DNA of 55,960 bases from Anaerostipes sp. (GCA_028697725.1 JAQVEG010000002.1:86223-142182), one strand, 5' to 3'; shown: positions 27,798-38,037, counted from the first letter of the stretch. Notes: generated by a model from the sequence alone, not told the origin. Numbers and translations are program-made.

Positions 27798-29150
27798 CTA
27801 TCGCTCCTTTAATTTTTTCACGCAATCTTTGAACATGTCTCCTCGTACTTCATAATTAGGGAACATTCCCCAACTGGCACATGCAGGCGAAAGTAGAACT
27901 GCATCTCCATCTTTTGCTTCCTTTGCAGCCATCATAACTGCTTCCTCTAAGGAATCTACATAAACAATATCTGTAAATCCATGTGCAATGGCTGTCTCTC
28001 CAATTTTAGGAGCCGTAGCACCTAATAAAAACAACTTCTTTACCTTTCCGTCAAAAGCATCAATCCATTCGTCATAGGTTGATTTTTTGTCATATCCCCC
28101 ACCAATTAAATATGTTGGGCGATTCATTGCTCCAATTCCCTTAATTGCTGCGTCTGGATTGGTTCCTTTTGAATCGTTATAGTATGCAACCCCATCTACT
28201 GTATCTACATATTCAATGCGGTGTTCCACTCCTTTAAAATTTTCAATTCCTTCTTTGATTGCCGAAACAGGCACTCCCATATAATATGAAATACCAATTG
28301 CAGCAAGGATATTCTCATAATTATGTTCTCCTAAAAGATGAATTTCTTCTAATTTACATACTTCTGTCTTTATACCCTTCTCAATGATATAAAATGTATT
28401 TTGATCAAATACAATTCCCTCTTTCAATTGATTATGAACACTGAAAAATACTACCTTTGCATTAGCTCTTTCTGCCATCTTTTTTGTTATCTCATCTTCA
28501 TAATTCAAAACCATAACCTGATGTTCATTCTGATTCATTCCGATGCTTTCTTTTGTCTTTGCATATACTTCCACACTTCCATGACGATCCAAGTGATCTG
28601 GCGTAATATTAAGAACTGCGGATACTTTTGGACAAAAATTATGTATGGTTTCTAATTGAAAGCTGCTGATTTCAGCAACGATAACGCTGTCTTCTTTTGT
28701 ATCAAGTGCAATACTTGTATATGGTGTCCCAATATTACCTACAACAAATACAGAATCATAGTAGCACTTCATAATCTCACCTACAAGAGCTGTGGTTGTT
28801 GTCTTACCATTGGTTCCTGTAATTGCTGCAATTTGTCCTTTTGACACATGATATGCAAGTTCAATCTCACTCCACACTTCTTTTCCATAGTTTGAAAATG
28901 CCTTTGCAATTGGTGCATTTACTGAAATCCCAGGACTTAACACAAGAAAATCATAATCCTTTGCAATGCCACTGGAAACATCTCCTAGTACAACTGGGAT
29001 TTTCGTTCCAATTTTGTGAAATAAATCATCTTGATTCAGCTGTTCATTTCCATCGTATACTGTCACACTGCTTCCTGCTGCCAATAAGAGTTTTGCTGCT
29101 CCCACTCCACTTTTTCCTGCTCCTGCTACAAGTACCTTCTTATTCTTCAT
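27798..29150 (-). CDS. murD: UDP-MurNAc-L-alanine:D-glutamate ligase MurD
   Basis: Mur ligase of 450 aa adding D-Glu to the peptidoglycan precursor. The N-terminal Rossmann-like domain (VAGAGKSG), central ATPase loop GTNGKTTTT and the C-terminal ligase domain (NDSKGTNPDA) are present. The start MKNKKVL has AAGGAGATTGAG upstream; an earlier ATG lies inside the mraY end without a site. It lies 13 nt after mraY and 3 nt before ftsW. Confidence 0.97.
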   Translation of the reverse strand: MKNKKVLVAGAGKSGVGAAKLLLAAGSSVTVYDGNEQLNQDDLFHKIGTKIPVVLGDVSSGIAKDYDFLVLSPGISVNAPIAKAFSNYGKEVWSEIELAYHVSKGQIAAITGTNGKTTTTALVGEIMKCYYDSVFVVGNIGTPYTSIALDTKEDSVIVAEISSFQLETIHNFCPKVSAVLNITPDHLDRHGSVEVYAKTKESIGMNQNEHQVMVLNYEDEITKKMAERANAKVVFFSVHNQLKEGIVFDQNTFYIIEKGIKTEVCKLEEIHLLGEHNYENILAAIGISYYMGVPVSAIKEGIENFKGVEHRIEYVDTVDGVAYYNDSKGTNPDAAIKGIGAMNRPTYLIGGGYDKKSTYDEWIDAFDGKVKKLFLLGATAPKIGETAIAHGFTDIVYVDSLEEAVMMAAKEAKDGDAVLLSPACASWGMFPNYEVRGDMFKDCVKKLKER

Positions 29151-29163
29151 CTCAATCTCCTTC

Positions 29164-30135
29164 TTAAATCGCCAATAAACCAATTAAACATAAAATTGCA
29201 GTCACAATCGCAAAAATAGCAACTACCTTTGTCTCCGGCCAGCCTGACAATTCAAAATGATGGTGGATTGGAGCCATTTTAAAGAGTCGCTTTCCACCTG
29301 TTGCTTTAAAATATACAACTTGTAACATAACAGAAACAACCTCCAGCAAATAAATGAAGGCAACAATTGGTATAAATAATGGCATCTTAAGCATAACTGC
29401 CGTTGAAGCAACAAATCCGCCTAGGGCAAGAGATCCTGTATCTCCCATAAACACACGTGCTGGATACACATTAAATACTAAAAATGCTAGAAGTGCTCCA
29501 ACCGTTGCACATGTAATCGGCCAAATTCCAGGGTCATTTCCATTTACCTGCATACCAATGGCAACCACTGTAAAAAACACTGCAATTAACACTGTAACGC
29601 TGGATGCCAAACCGTCTAATCCATCTGTAAAGTTAGAACCATTGACGGTTCCAAGAAGGATAACAAAAATTGCTGGGATAAATAATACTCCTAAGTTTAG
29701 GTATCTTCCTCCAGAAAAAGGTATTAACATTGTGCTTCCAACCTCTGTATAATTAATTAAGTAGTAAGCAAATACTCCTGTAACAATAATCTGACCAAGC
29801 ATCTTCTGCCAAGCACGCAATCCTAAATTACGTTTCATTACAACCTTAATATAATCATCCACAAATCCAATAAATCCAAATCCTAGTGTAACAAACATAA
29901 TTGGAATGATATTAGGATAATCTTTTACATAAAATGCTGATGCAACAATAAGGGATAATAAAATAATCAAACCACCCATAGTCGGCGTTCCTGACTTTTT
30001 TAAATGGGATTCTGGTCCCTCTCCTCTAATAAACTGACCAAATTTAAGTTTCTGCAAATATTTAATCATCATAGGACTAAGTAAAAGTCCCACAAAAAAT
30101 GCAATTAAAATTGGTTTTACAATACTATAATTCAT
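29164..30135 (-). CDS. mraY: Phospho-MurNAc-pentapeptide transferase MraY
   Basis: Integral membrane enzyme of 323 aa making lipid I. About ten TM segments carry the catalytic Asp motifs FVDDYIKV, NFTDGLDGL and FMGDTGSLALGG plus the HHHFE motif (APIHHHFELSGW). It follows the spoVD homologue by 53 nt. The usual murE (Bacillus) or murF is not between them. The ATG has GAGGTG upstream. Confidence 0.98.
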   Translation of the reverse strand: MNYSIVKPILIAFFVGLLLSPMMIKYLQKLKFGQFIRGEGPESHLKKSGTPTMGGLIILLSLIVASAFYVKDYPNIIPIMFVTLGFGFIGFVDDYIKVVMKRNLGLRAWQKMLGQIIVTGVFAYYLINYTEVGSTMLIPFSGGRYLNLGVLFIPAIFVILLGTVNGSNFTDGLDGLASSVTVLIAVFFTVVAIGMQVNGNDPGIWPITCATVGALLAFLVFNVYPARVFMGDTGSLALGGFVASTAVMLKMPLFIPIVAFIYLLEVVSVMLQVVYFKATGGKRLFKMAPIHHHFELSGWPETKVVAIFAIVTAILCLIGLLAI

Positions 30136-30188
30136 AATTTCACCTCATTTGTTTTTCTTGTCTTATTCTTTTTAGTATATATTTTTTC

Positions 30189-31910
30189 TTATTTTTTATC
30201 AACTATATAATCTTTGGAAATTCCCAGATAAGGAAGTGCAACCTGAAACATGCTTCTTACCACTGGTGCTGCAATGCTTCCTCCATAATACGTTCCCTTG
30301 GGTTCATCAATTAATATCATTGCCATAATTGTAGGATTCTTCGCTTCTGAAAATCCTAAAAAAGATGAAATATATTTTCCATTTCCCCTTGGAAGTTTCT
30401 CACTTGTTGCAGTTTTCCCACCAATAGAATATCCATTTATTTTGCAGTTTCTTCCAGATCCTTCTGATACAACAGCCTCTAGAAGTTCCTTCATTGTATC
30501 TGAAGTTTCCTTTTGTATAACACCTTTTTTCGTAGGAAATTTTAACTCCTTGGTTCCCACTTTCATGCCGATATGAGGTGTGACTAATGTACCTCCATTT
30601 ACAGCAGCACTGGCTGCCCTCATAAGCTGAAGGGGTGTAATCTGAATTGATTGACCAAAAGACATTGTAGCAAGTTCTACTGCTTTTACATTTTTCTTCT
30701 GATGCATAATAGAATTTGCCTCTCCCGGAAGATCAATTCCTGTTTTTTCAAACAGTCCCAATCGATGAAACATTTCATACATAGAATCAACACCAACTCT
30801 TGCACCAACTTCTATAAAAACTGGATTGCACGAATTCATAACCCCCTCTTTAAAGGTCTCACTTCCATGTCCTCCTGTCTTATGGCAACGAATCTTTCGA
30901 TCTTCTACCATTCGAAACCCTGGACAATTAAAATGATCCGAAACTTTTACCTTTTGATACTCCAATCCTGCCGTTGCAGTTACAATTTTAAATACTGATC
31001 CAGGCTCATACGTATCATTTAAACATGAATTTCTCCACATTTGGTTTAGATATTCTTGCTTTTTCTTTTCATTTTTCTTAAGTTTCTTCTTATATTTAGA
31101 AGAAAGCTCATATGGTTCGTTTAAATTGTACTCTGGTGTATTTACCATGGCATATATTTCCCCATTTTGAGGGTTCATCAATATCATGGATACTTGCTTT
31201 GCCTTTTTTTCCTTTTGTGTTTTTTTACATAGCTGCCATGCATATTTTTGAATATTCACATCCAGCGTGGTATACAAATCTTTTCCAGCAACAGGTTCTT
31301 CTCTTTCTTCATATGCCCCGTTAATTTCGATTCCTCTTCCATCTGTCAAGGTTAGAATCTTTCCATTCTTCCCCTTCAAATAAGAATCATAGGCAACTTC
31401 AAGCCCAAGAATCCCCTGATTATCTCCACCAGTAAATCCTAAAACCTTTGAAGCCAGATTATCAAATGGATATGTTCTTTTATAATCCTCATCCACTTTA
31501 ACCCCTGGCAGTTTATAAGCTCTAATTCGATCTGCTGTTTCTTTCTCAACATTACTTTGAATCTTTTCACGCAACGACAACTGATAAATCTTTTTCTTAA
31601 GTTTTGCTCTTTCTATACCAAGTTCTTTTTCTAGTACATTTAAAACCTTCTTTTTATCTGTCATCTGTCGATATATAACAGAAATCGAATAAACTGCTTT
31701 GTTAGATGCAATTTTTACCCCATTTCGATCAAAAATATTCCCTCTTGGAGCTTTGATTTCCCTCTCCCTTTGATGTAAATCTTTTGCGAGAGATAGATAT
31801 TTGTCTGCTTGAAATACCATAACATATGCCAGCCTTGCTGCAACAACAAAAATCCCAATACTAATACATAGCACAACAAAAAGCAATCGTTTTTTATTTG
31901 ACGTAAACAT
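30189..31910 (-). CDS. spoVD: SpoVD-like class B penicillin-binding protein
   Basis: Peptidoglycan transpeptidase of about 573 aa. One N-terminal TM (about 8-32), a PBP dimer domain (about 50-200) and a transpeptidase domain follow. Active-site Ser305 is in SVFK, and the second motif SCN is at 360-362. The third motif, normally KTG, reads KTA (499-501). No PASTA domains. The order after pbpB matches spoVD of B. subtilis. The start is uncertain: ATG at 31910 behind TGGGAAA, or a TTG four codons earlier. Confidence 0.9.
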   Translation of the reverse strand: MFTSNKKRLLFVVLCISIGIFVVAARLAYVMVFQADKYLSLAKDLHQREREIKAPRGNIFDRNGVKIASNKAVYSISVIYRQMTDKKKVLNVLEKELGIERAKLKKKIYQLSLREKIQSNVEKETADRIRAYKLPGVKVDEDYKRTYPFDNLASKVLGFTGGDNQGILGLEVAYDSYLKGKNGKILTLTDGRGIEINGAYEEREEPVAGKDLYTTLDVNIQKYAWQLCKKTQKEKKAKQVSMILMNPQNGEIYAMVNTPEYNLNEPYELSSKYKKKLKKNEKKKQEYLNQMWRNSCLNDTYEPGSVFKIVTATAGLEYQKVKVSDHFNCPGFRMVEDRKIRCHKTGGHGSETFKEGVMNSCNPVFIEVGARVGVDSMYEMFHRLGLFEKTGIDLPGEANSIMHQKKNVKAVELATMSFGQSIQITPLQLMRAASAAVNGGTLVTPHIGMKVGTKELKFPTKKGVIQKETSDTMKELLEAVVSEGSGRNCKINGYSIGGKTATSEKLPRGNGKYISSFLGFSEAKNPTIMAMILIDEPKGTYYGGSIAAPVVRSMFQVALPYLGISKDYIVDKK

Positions 31911-31967
31911 AAATTTTCCCAACTCATATTGATATAGTATATGAGTCAGGGAAATTAATTTATTACT

Positions 31968-33776
31968 TTATTTTGTTTTCGCTACATTTAAATCTTCCAA
32001 AGATTCCTTCAAGACATCTCTTGCCATCTCAACTGCAATTCCTGTATTTTGCTGTGATGTGTTTTTTAATTCATCAATCACAACATATACAACAACCTGA
32101 GGATTTTCCACTGGAGCAAATCCTATAAAAGATACAATATAAGTTCCTGCACTTCTTGGAATTTTCTGTGCAGTTCCCGTCTTACCACCTACTGAATATC
32201 CGGAAATTTTTGCTTTTTTTCCAGTTCCGGATTCTACGGTTTGTTTCATATAAGACTTTAATTTATCTGAAGTTTCCTTGGATACTGTTTGTTTTACCAC
32301 CGTTGGTGATACTGTATTTGTCACATCCCCCTGGCTATTTTTTGTTTCTTTTACTACATGGGGTTTGTAGTAACTTCCTCCATTTACAATGGAACAAAAA
32401 GATGTTGCCAATTGAATCATAGAGCTGTTAAATGACTGTCCAAAAGAACTTGTTGCCAAATCGACTGCCGCCATCTGATCTGCAGAATGCAACAATGCCG
32501 AAGTATTCACTTCCCCTGGAAGATCAATGTTTGTCATTTTTCCAAAATTAAATTCTGTCTGATATTTTGTGAATACATTCTTTCCTTCTTTTTCTCCAAT
32601 TTGCATTAACGCATCATTACAAGACAAGGAAATTGACTGGGAAAGTGTAATCTGTCCATGTCCATTTCTATGAGAACAGTGAATTACATTTCCACCTACT
32701 GTTTGGGAACCATTGCAGTAAAAGCTTTCATTTCCATTTAAAATACCTTCCTCTAATCCAGCAGCTACTGTAAAAGGTTTGTATGTTGAACCAGGCTCAA
32801 AACTCTTTGAAATAATATTGTTGGTCCATAATTCACTAAATGCTTCTGATTTCTTTTTCTTTGACATACTTGTAATCTGACTTTGTGTATACTTGTAGCT
32901 TAAAGCGCTGTCACTTCTTGGGTTTTCCAAATCATAAGTATTTGAATTGGCCATCGCCAATACTTCTCCACTATTAGGATTCATAACCAAAACAGAACTT
33001 CCGTATTTACTTCCATATTTTTTTTCAAATTTCTTTAAACGGTTTTCTGCAATCTTTTGAATATTAATATCGATTGTTGACACTACAGAATTTCCGTCCT
33101 TAGTTTCAACAACAGAACTATCCTGTTCCAATTCTGTATTTAAATAAGAATATCTTCTTCCATTCACCCCTGATAATGTACTATTGTATGCCTGTTCAAT
33201 CCCTGTTGTTCCCTGTTCATTAGAAACAAACCCAAGAAGCTGACATCCAAGTGTATGGTTTGGATACTTTCTCTCATACACCTCATCAAAGCGAATTCCT
33301 GATACATTTTTTCCTTCCTTTGAATTCATGTAATCTTTTAAATCTGAAATCTGGCTAAATGTTAATTTCTTTTTGTAGACATTATAATAAGAACTACTAT
33401 TCTTCTTTAAAAAGCTTTCCAGACTACTTTGGCTCACATTTAAATACTTCACCAATGCAGCCACAGTCTCTTTCTTTATCTGCTTATTTTCCAAAATATT
33501 TTTTGGTTCTAATACAACATTGTAAAGCTTCTGGCTTGTGGCTAATATATTCCCATTACGGTCTGTAATATCTCCACGCTTATAAGGGATTACTTCGCTG
33601 TTGTACGACTGTTGTGACAATACGATTTTCTTATACTGAGTATTCTTTGTTACTGCAATATACGTTAATCTTGCACTTACCACAACAAAAAGAATGGCTA
33701 TGAAGGCAGCGCAAACAACTAACCTGCTCTTCATAGCACGACTTATTATTCTCGTTTTTAATCTACGTTTCTTCAA
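31968..33776 (-). CDS. pbpB: Division class B penicillin-binding protein (PBP2B type)
   Basis: Transpeptidase of 602 aa for septal peptidoglycan. TM segment at about 18-38, dimer domain (about 60-215), then the transpeptidase with Ser330 in STYK, SCN (385-387) and KTG (532-534). PASTA domains, common in Bacillus PBP2B, are absent. The start is TTG with AGGAG 8 nt upstream. It follows ftsL by 12 nt and precedes the spoVD homologue. Confidence 0.93.
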   Translation of the reverse strand: MKKRRLKTRIISRAMKSRLVVCAAFIAILFVVVSARLTYIAVTKNTQYKKIVLSQQSYNSEVIPYKRGDITDRNGNILATSQKLYNVVLEPKNILENKQIKKETVAALVKYLNVSQSSLESFLKKNSSSYYNVYKKKLTFSQISDLKDYMNSKEGKNVSGIRFDEVYERKYPNHTLGCQLLGFVSNEQGTTGIEQAYNSTLSGVNGRRYSYLNTELEQDSSVVETKDGNSVVSTIDINIQKIAENRLKKFEKKYGSKYGSSVLVMNPNSGEVLAMANSNTYDLENPRSDSALSYKYTQSQITSMSKKKKSEAFSELWTNNIISKSFEPGSTYKPFTVAAGLEEGILNGNESFYCNGSQTVGGNVIHCSHRNGHGQITLSQSISLSCNDALMQIGEKEGKNVFTKYQTEFNFGKMTNIDLPGEVNTSALLHSADQMAAVDLATSSFGQSFNSSMIQLATSFCSIVNGGSYYKPHVVKETKNSQGDVTNTVSPTVVKQTVSKETSDKLKSYMKQTVESGTGKKAKISGYSVGGKTGTAQKIPRSAGTYIVSFIGFAPVENPQVVVYVVIDELKNTSQQNTGIAVEMARDVLKESLEDLNVAKTK

Positions 33777-33788
33777 TGGTCCGGCTCC

Positions 33789-34283
33789 TTAATTTGTCGA
33801 AGGAATATCTCCATATTGACGTACATAATCCCCATTCTTACTTTTGTACGTAATAACTTTATTCTTTCCTGGTTTTTGCATTCCATATTGCTTTGTAGCA
33901 ACTTCTTCAATCTTCGTCAAATTAACACTCTGGTCAAGCTCTAATTTCATATCTTCATTCTCTGTTACCAATACATTTAATTCATTCTTTTTGTTTGCAA
34001 GTGCAGACTGTTTTGAAATCAAATTACTTCTTTGAGATAAATATAGAAAACTAACAGAGAATACAATTGCACATGCAACAGCCATAACACAAATAAAATT
34101 AAAATCAAATTCATAAGCTTTCTTTTGATTTCTTTTTATCTGGCTTGATGATTTTTTCTTTGGTACTCGTTCTACTTTTCTTTTCGGTTCATATGCCGGT
34201 CTTGATACTACTTCTGGTTCTACCATTTGACGTGCTGTGTTCCCGTAAATCAAGTTGTACCGTTCTTGTCTTGTACTTGCCAT
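33789..34283 (-). CDS. ftsL: FtsL-like division protein
   Basis: Small bitopic protein of 164 aa. A long basic cytoplasmic tail (1-55) precedes one TM (about 61-82) and a leucine-zipper-like coil (about 86-125). The sequence itself is poorly conserved; layout and position between rsmH and pbpB identify it. AAGGAGG precedes the ATG. Confidence 0.85.
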   Translation of the reverse strand: MASTRQERYNLIYGNTARQMVEPEVVSRPAYEPKRKVERVPKKKSSSQIKRNQKKAYEFDFNFICVMAVACAIVFSVSFLYLSQRSNLISKQSALANKKNELNVLVTENEDMKLELDQSVNLTKIEEVATKQYGMQKPGKNKVITYKSKNGDYVRQYGDIPSTN

Positions 34284-34298
34284 TTGTTTCCTCCTTAT

Positions 34299-35240
34299 TT
34301 ATACTCTACCTCTTTCAAAAACTCTTAGCTTTGAGCTTTTTGAACGCTTATTCTCTTTGACTTCTTTTTCACTTGGTACAATAGGTTTCCTTGTGATAAC
34401 TTTCCCTTTTGAAACCTTCCCACATGTGCAAACTGGAAAACTTGGTGGGCATGTACAAGGATTTTCATTCTTTCGATACACACGTTTTACAATTCGATCT
34501 TCTAAAGAATGAAATGTAATAATACACAATCTGCCACCTGGATTTAATATGTCAATCATGGCATCAATGCTGTCTTTTAATACGTCTAATTCATGATTAC
34601 ATTCAATTCTAATTGCCTGAAATGTCTTCTTTGCAGGATGTCCACCTACCGCTCTGACTTTCATTGGAATTGCATGCTTAATTATCTCAATTAGTTCACC
34701 AGTTGTCTCAATTGGCTTGTCCTTTCGTTCCATTACAATGTGTTTTGCAATGTTCTTAGCGAACTTATCTTCTCCATAATCTCTAATTATATGAAATAAT
34801 TCCATCTCGGAATATTCATTGACAATATCCTTTGCAGTTAGCGTCTGTCTTTGATCCATCCTCATGTCTAAAGGAACATCTTCTCTATATGTAAATCCTC
34901 TGTCTTTTTTATCTAACTGATAGGATGAAACTCCTAAATCAAGTAGAATTCCATCAACTCCTGTAATTCCTAAGTCCTTTATAACTTTTGGCATATTCAC
35001 ATAATTGTCGCGGACTATCGTCACTTGCTTTGAAAACTCTTCTAAACGCTTTGTACTAGCTGCGATTGCATCTGCATCCTGATCAATTCCAATGTATCTT
35101 CCCTTTGATGAAAGTTTCTTGCATACCTCCAAGGCATGTCCACCTCCACCTAAAGTTCCATCTACATAAATCCCGTCAGGCTTTATATTCAGAGCCTCGA
35201 TTGTTTCATCTAATAATACTGATATATGTTTAAATTCCAT
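34299..35240 (-). CDS. rsmH: 16S rRNA m4C1402 methyltransferase RsmH
   Basis: Methyltransferase of 313 aa (old name MraW). The SAM-binding motif [10 protein letters not shown] (28-37) and conserved stretches [26 protein letters not shown] and [12 protein letters not shown] are present. A Cys-rich insert [13 protein letters not shown] lies near the C-terminus. It comes 9 nt after mraZ, in the standard order. Confidence 0.98.
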   Translation of the reverse strand: MEFKHISVLLDETIEALNIKPDGIYVDGTLGGGGHALEVCKKLSSKGRYIGIDQDADAIAASTKRLEEFSKQVTIVRDNYVNMPKVIKDLGITGVDGILLDLGVSSYQLDKKDRGFTYREDVPLDMRMDQRQTLTAKDIVNEYSEMELFHIIRDYGEDKFAKNIAKHIVMERKDKPIETTGELIEIIKHAIPMKVRAVGGHPAKKTFQAIRIECNHELDVLKDSIDAMIDILNPGGRLCIITFHSLEDRIVKRVYRKNENPCTCPPSFPVCTCGKVSKGKVITRKPIVPSEKEVKENKRSKSSKLRVFERGRV

Positions 35241-35249
35241 AAATCCACC

Positions 35250-35681
35250 TTATATATTAAGACCAAGTTCTTGCATACTTGCGGCGATATCATCCATATC
35301 GTCATAAGAACTGTTCTCGTTCCATTTTTCTTTGCTCCATACCTCAATTCGATCTAACATACCTGTTAGAACAACTTCTTTATCCATCTGAGCAAATTCT
35401 CGAAGGGTTCCTGGTACTAAAATCCTTCCCTGCTTATCTAATTCACATGTGGATGCTCCTGCTAAAAAGAATCTTGAAAATCTTCTTGCATTCTTATCAA
35501 TTAGTGGAAGACTTCTAAGCTTTTCTTCAAATGCTAACCATTCCTTTTCAGGAAACACAAATAGGCACCCATCCAATCCCTTTGTAATAACAAATTCACT
35601 ACCCAAAGCTTCACGAAACTTTGATGGGATTATCAGCCTGCCTTTTGAGTCGATTGTGTGATTGTATTCACCCATAAACAT
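35250..35681 (-). CDS. mraZ: MraZ transcriptional regulator
   Basis: DNA-binding protein of 143 aa with two SpoVT/AbrB-like MraZ repeats (FMGEYNHTIDSKGRLIIPSKFR and GASTCELDKQGRILVPGTLR). It regulates its own division cluster. The start MFMGEYN was chosen because AAGGTG lies 6 nt upstream; three more codons could be read. A five-fold AGTGG repeat upstream is its probable operator. Confidence 0.96.
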   Translation of the reverse strand: MFMGEYNHTIDSKGRLIIPSKFREALGSEFVITKGLDGCLFVFPEKEWLAFEEKLRSLPLIDKNARRFSRFFLAGASTCELDKQGRILVPGTLREFAQMDKEVVLTGMLDRIEVWSKEKWNENSSYDDMDDIAASMQELGLNI

Positions 35682-35715
35682 GGTCATCACCTTCTTTGTC
35701 TCAAAAACAATTACT

Positions 35716-35781
35716 CCACTTTATCTTTGTAGGAACCACTTCATAACACCTTGTCCCCACTTTGCTCCACTTTCTACCACT
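35716..35781 (-). promoter_or_regulatory. MraZ operator repeats
   Basis: On the minus strand AGTGG occurs five times, at 35777-35781, 35767-35771, 35757-35761, 35736-35740 and 35716-35720. The first three are exactly 10 bp apart, and the other two keep near-helical phase (21 and 20 bp). MraZ proteins bind arrays of such 10-bp-spaced GTGG repeats. A TATAAT (35807-35812, minus) lies upstream. Confidence 0.8.
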
Positions 35782-35846
35782 TAATAAATTTATTTTAACG
35801 GAAAGGATTATAAAATGCAAGGATATTCAGATTTTTTTAAGCATCA

Positions 35847-35884
35847 AAAAACAGCAACCACAATATCTTGTGGTTGCTGTTTTT
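35847..35884. terminator. Terminator between lgt and mraZ
   Basis: A 16-bp perfect stem (35847-35862 with 35869-35884) with a 6-nt loop has A and T runs on both sides. It ends lgt transcription on the minus strand just before the mraZ promoter. Confidence 0.9.
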
Positions 35885-35902
35885 ATTGTATACAATTCTT
35901 CT

Positions 35903-36790
35903 TTAATTTTTCAGACTTCTTATTTTTTTCATATTTATTGTTATGAAAATTATGCCGAAAATCACAAATAAAACTGCAACTACCTGAGACGCTGGAACAT
36001 GAATTCCAGGAATCAACAGTTGATCTGTTCTAAGTCCTTCTATCCAAAAACGACCAATTCCGTATCCAATAACGTAAATTGCAAATAACTGTCCATCAAA
36101 TTTTCTAAATTTCAAGAAAAGTAGAATCAACAGCAATAACCCTAGATTCCACATTCCTTCATATAAGAAGGTTGGATGAACTTGTATAAAGGAGTGTACA
36201 TGTCCAGAATGCTCCACATATACTGCTTTATCATACAATCCACTTTCAATAACCTCTGAAAGTCTTCCTATTTTATAGAAATAATCTGTGGGTATCTGCA
36301 TTGCAAATGGTCCGTTGGTAAATCCTCCAAAGGCTTCTCGATTGAAAAAATTACCCCATCTGCCAAGAATCTGTCCAATCAAAAGTCCTACAACTGCAGC
36401 ATCACTAAATCGAAAGAAATTAATCTTCTTTTTTCGACAAAAAATAAGAAGTACAACAACTGCAGCAATAATACCGCCGTAAATTGCCAATCCTCCACCT
36501 CGTGTATTTATTATTTCCCCAAGATGATTCTTATAATAATCCCACGAAAAAATAACATAATACAATCTTGCTCCTATAATTGAAGGAATAATCATTACGA
36601 TGACATAATCAAAAATAGCTTCTGGATCAATTCCGATTTTCTTAGCTACACGTCCTGATGCGTACATTCCAAGAAGAAAGCCAAATGCAATTACAATTCC
36701 ATAGAACATGATCTCAAATCCACCAATATTAATTCCTGTCCCAACATGGTTAAACTCAATTCCTAAATTAGGAAATCTAATTTCGTACAT
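35903..36790 (-). CDS. lgt: Prolipoprotein diacylglyceryl transferase
   Basis: Membrane enzyme of 295 aa that lipidates the lipobox Cys of proteins such as PstS. About seven TM segments; the Lgt signature GRWGNFFNREAFGG and the catalytic-region HPTFLYEGMWNL are present. GGAGG precedes the ATG. It is divergent from ychF and separated from mraZ by a terminator. Confidence 0.96.
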   Translation of the reverse strand: MYEIRFPNLGIEFNHVGTGINIGGFEIMFYGIVIAFGFLLGMYASGRVAKKIGIDPEAIFDYVIVMIIPSIIGARLYYVIFSWDYYKNHLGEIINTRGGGLAIYGGIIAAVVVLLIFCRKKKINFFRFSDAAVVGLLIGQILGRWGNFFNREAFGGFTNGPFAMQIPTDYFYKIGRLSEVIESGLYDKAVYVEHSGHVHSFIQVHPTFLYEGMWNLGLLLLILLFLKFRKFDGQLFAIYVIGYGIGRFWIEGLRTDQLLIPGIHVPASQVVAVLFVIFGIIFITINMKKIRSLKN

Positions 36791-36906
36791 ATTTCACCTC
36801 CATTTTGCCAAGTTGTTGTTATCTTATCTCATTTTTCTTTTCATTTCAAGTTTCTTGTGATAGACTATCTATTAGAAATATGAAGAAAGAAAGGAATAGA
36901 TGAATT

Positions 36907-38004
36907 ATGAAATTAGGAATTGTAGGATTGCCTAACGTAGGAAAAAGCACACTTTTTAATTCCCTTACAAAAGCAGGGGCAGAATCTGCAAACTATCCAT
37001 TTTGTACCATTGATCCCAATGTGGGGATTGTAACCGTACCTGATAAACGTGTTGATGTATTAGCGGAAAAGTATCACTCAAAAAAAGTGGTTCCCGCAGT
37101 CATCGAATTTGTAGATATTGCTGGATTAGTAAAAGGAGCATCCAAAGGAGAAGGTTTAGGAAACCAGTTTCTTGCCAATATTCGTGAGGTAGATGCCATT
37201 GTTCATGTGGTTCGCTGCTTTGATGATTCCAACATTGTACATGTTGACGGGGATGTAAATCCACTTCGTGATATTGAGACAATTAATTTTGAATTGATTT
37301 TCTCTGATATTGAAGTATTGGATCGACGCATTGCAAAGTCACAGAAAGGTTCAAGAAACGACAAGTCTCTTGCACATGAAGTTGAATTCTTAACAAAGGT
37401 AAAAGAACATCTTGAGAATGGAAAACTTGCAAAAACATTTGAAGTAGATGACGAGGAAGATTCTGATATTTTGGCTTCTTGCAATCTTCTTACAATCAAG
37501 CCTGTTATATTTGCAGCTAACGTAGATGAAGAGCATTTAGCCGATGATGGAGAAAGCAACGAATATGTTGCCGCAGTACGTAAATATGCCAAAGATGTAG
37601 ATGCAGGGGTATTTGTTGTATGTGCTCAAATCGAACAAGAACTTTCTGAATTAGATGATGAAGAGAAATCCGAATTTCTAGAAGATTTAGGATTAAAAGA
37701 GTCTGGATTAGACAAACTAATCGCAGCAAGTTATTCTCTTCTTGGTTTAATTAGTTACCTTACATCTGGAGAAGACGAAACCCGAGCATGGACAATTACA
37801 GAAGGTACCAAAGCTCCTGGGGCTGCCGGTAAGATTCATACAGATTTTGAACGAGGATTTATCTGTGCTGAAGTTGTTTCCTATGATGATTTAATCGAAA
37901 ACGGAAGCATGCATGCAGCAAAAGAAAAGGGTCTTGTAAGACAAGAGGGGAAAGAATACATCGTCAAAGACGGAGACATTATTACTTTTAAATTTAACGT
38001 ATAG
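36907..38004 (+). CDS. ychF: Ribosome-binding ATPase YchF
   Basis: Obg-family P-loop protein of 365 aa that prefers ATP. G1 GLPNVGKST (7-15) and [10 protein letters not shown] are present, G4 is replaced by the NVDEE-type loop (AANVDEEHL), and a coiled-coil arm and C-terminal TGS domain ([14 protein letters not shown]-like region, about 280-365) follow. It is one of few plus-strand chromosomal genes here. AAAGGAA lies about 10 nt upstream of the ATG. A bidirectional terminator follows. Confidence 0.96.
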   Translation: MKLGIVGLPNVGKSTLFNSLTKAGAESANYPFCTIDPNVGIVTVPDKRVDVLAEKYHSKKVVPAVIEFVDIAGLVKGASKGEGLGNQFLANIREVDAIVHVVRCFDDSNIVHVDGDVNPLRDIETINFELIFSDIEVLDRRIAKSQKGSRNDKSLAHEVEFLTKVKEHLENGKLAKTFEVDDEEDSDILASCNLLTIKPVIFAANVDEEHLADDGESNEYVAAVRKYAKDVDAGVFVVCAQIEQELSELDDEEKSEFLEDLGLKESGLDKLIAASYSLLGLISYLTSGEDETRAWTITEGTKAPGAAGKIHTDFERGFICAEVVSYDDLIENGSMHAAKEKGLVRQEGKEYIVKDGDIITFKFNV

Positions 38005-38006
38005 CA

Positions 38007-38037
38007 AAAAAGGAATTCCAATTTGGAATTCCTTTTT
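38007..38037. terminator. Bidirectional terminator between ychF and the SorC-type regulator
   Basis: A 13-bp perfect stem (38007-38019 with 38025-38037) with an A run before and T run after serves both convergent genes; it overlaps the stop codon of the regulator. Confidence 0.92.

Noticed and set aside
31715-31927. A 70-codon frame over the start of spoVD
   Set aside because: Out of frame with the clear PBP sequence and without a ribosome site of its own.
37203-37592. A 129-codon minus-strand frame across ychF
   Set aside because: It is antisense to the well conserved ychF coding sequence and is rich in Ser and Thr as typical shadows are.
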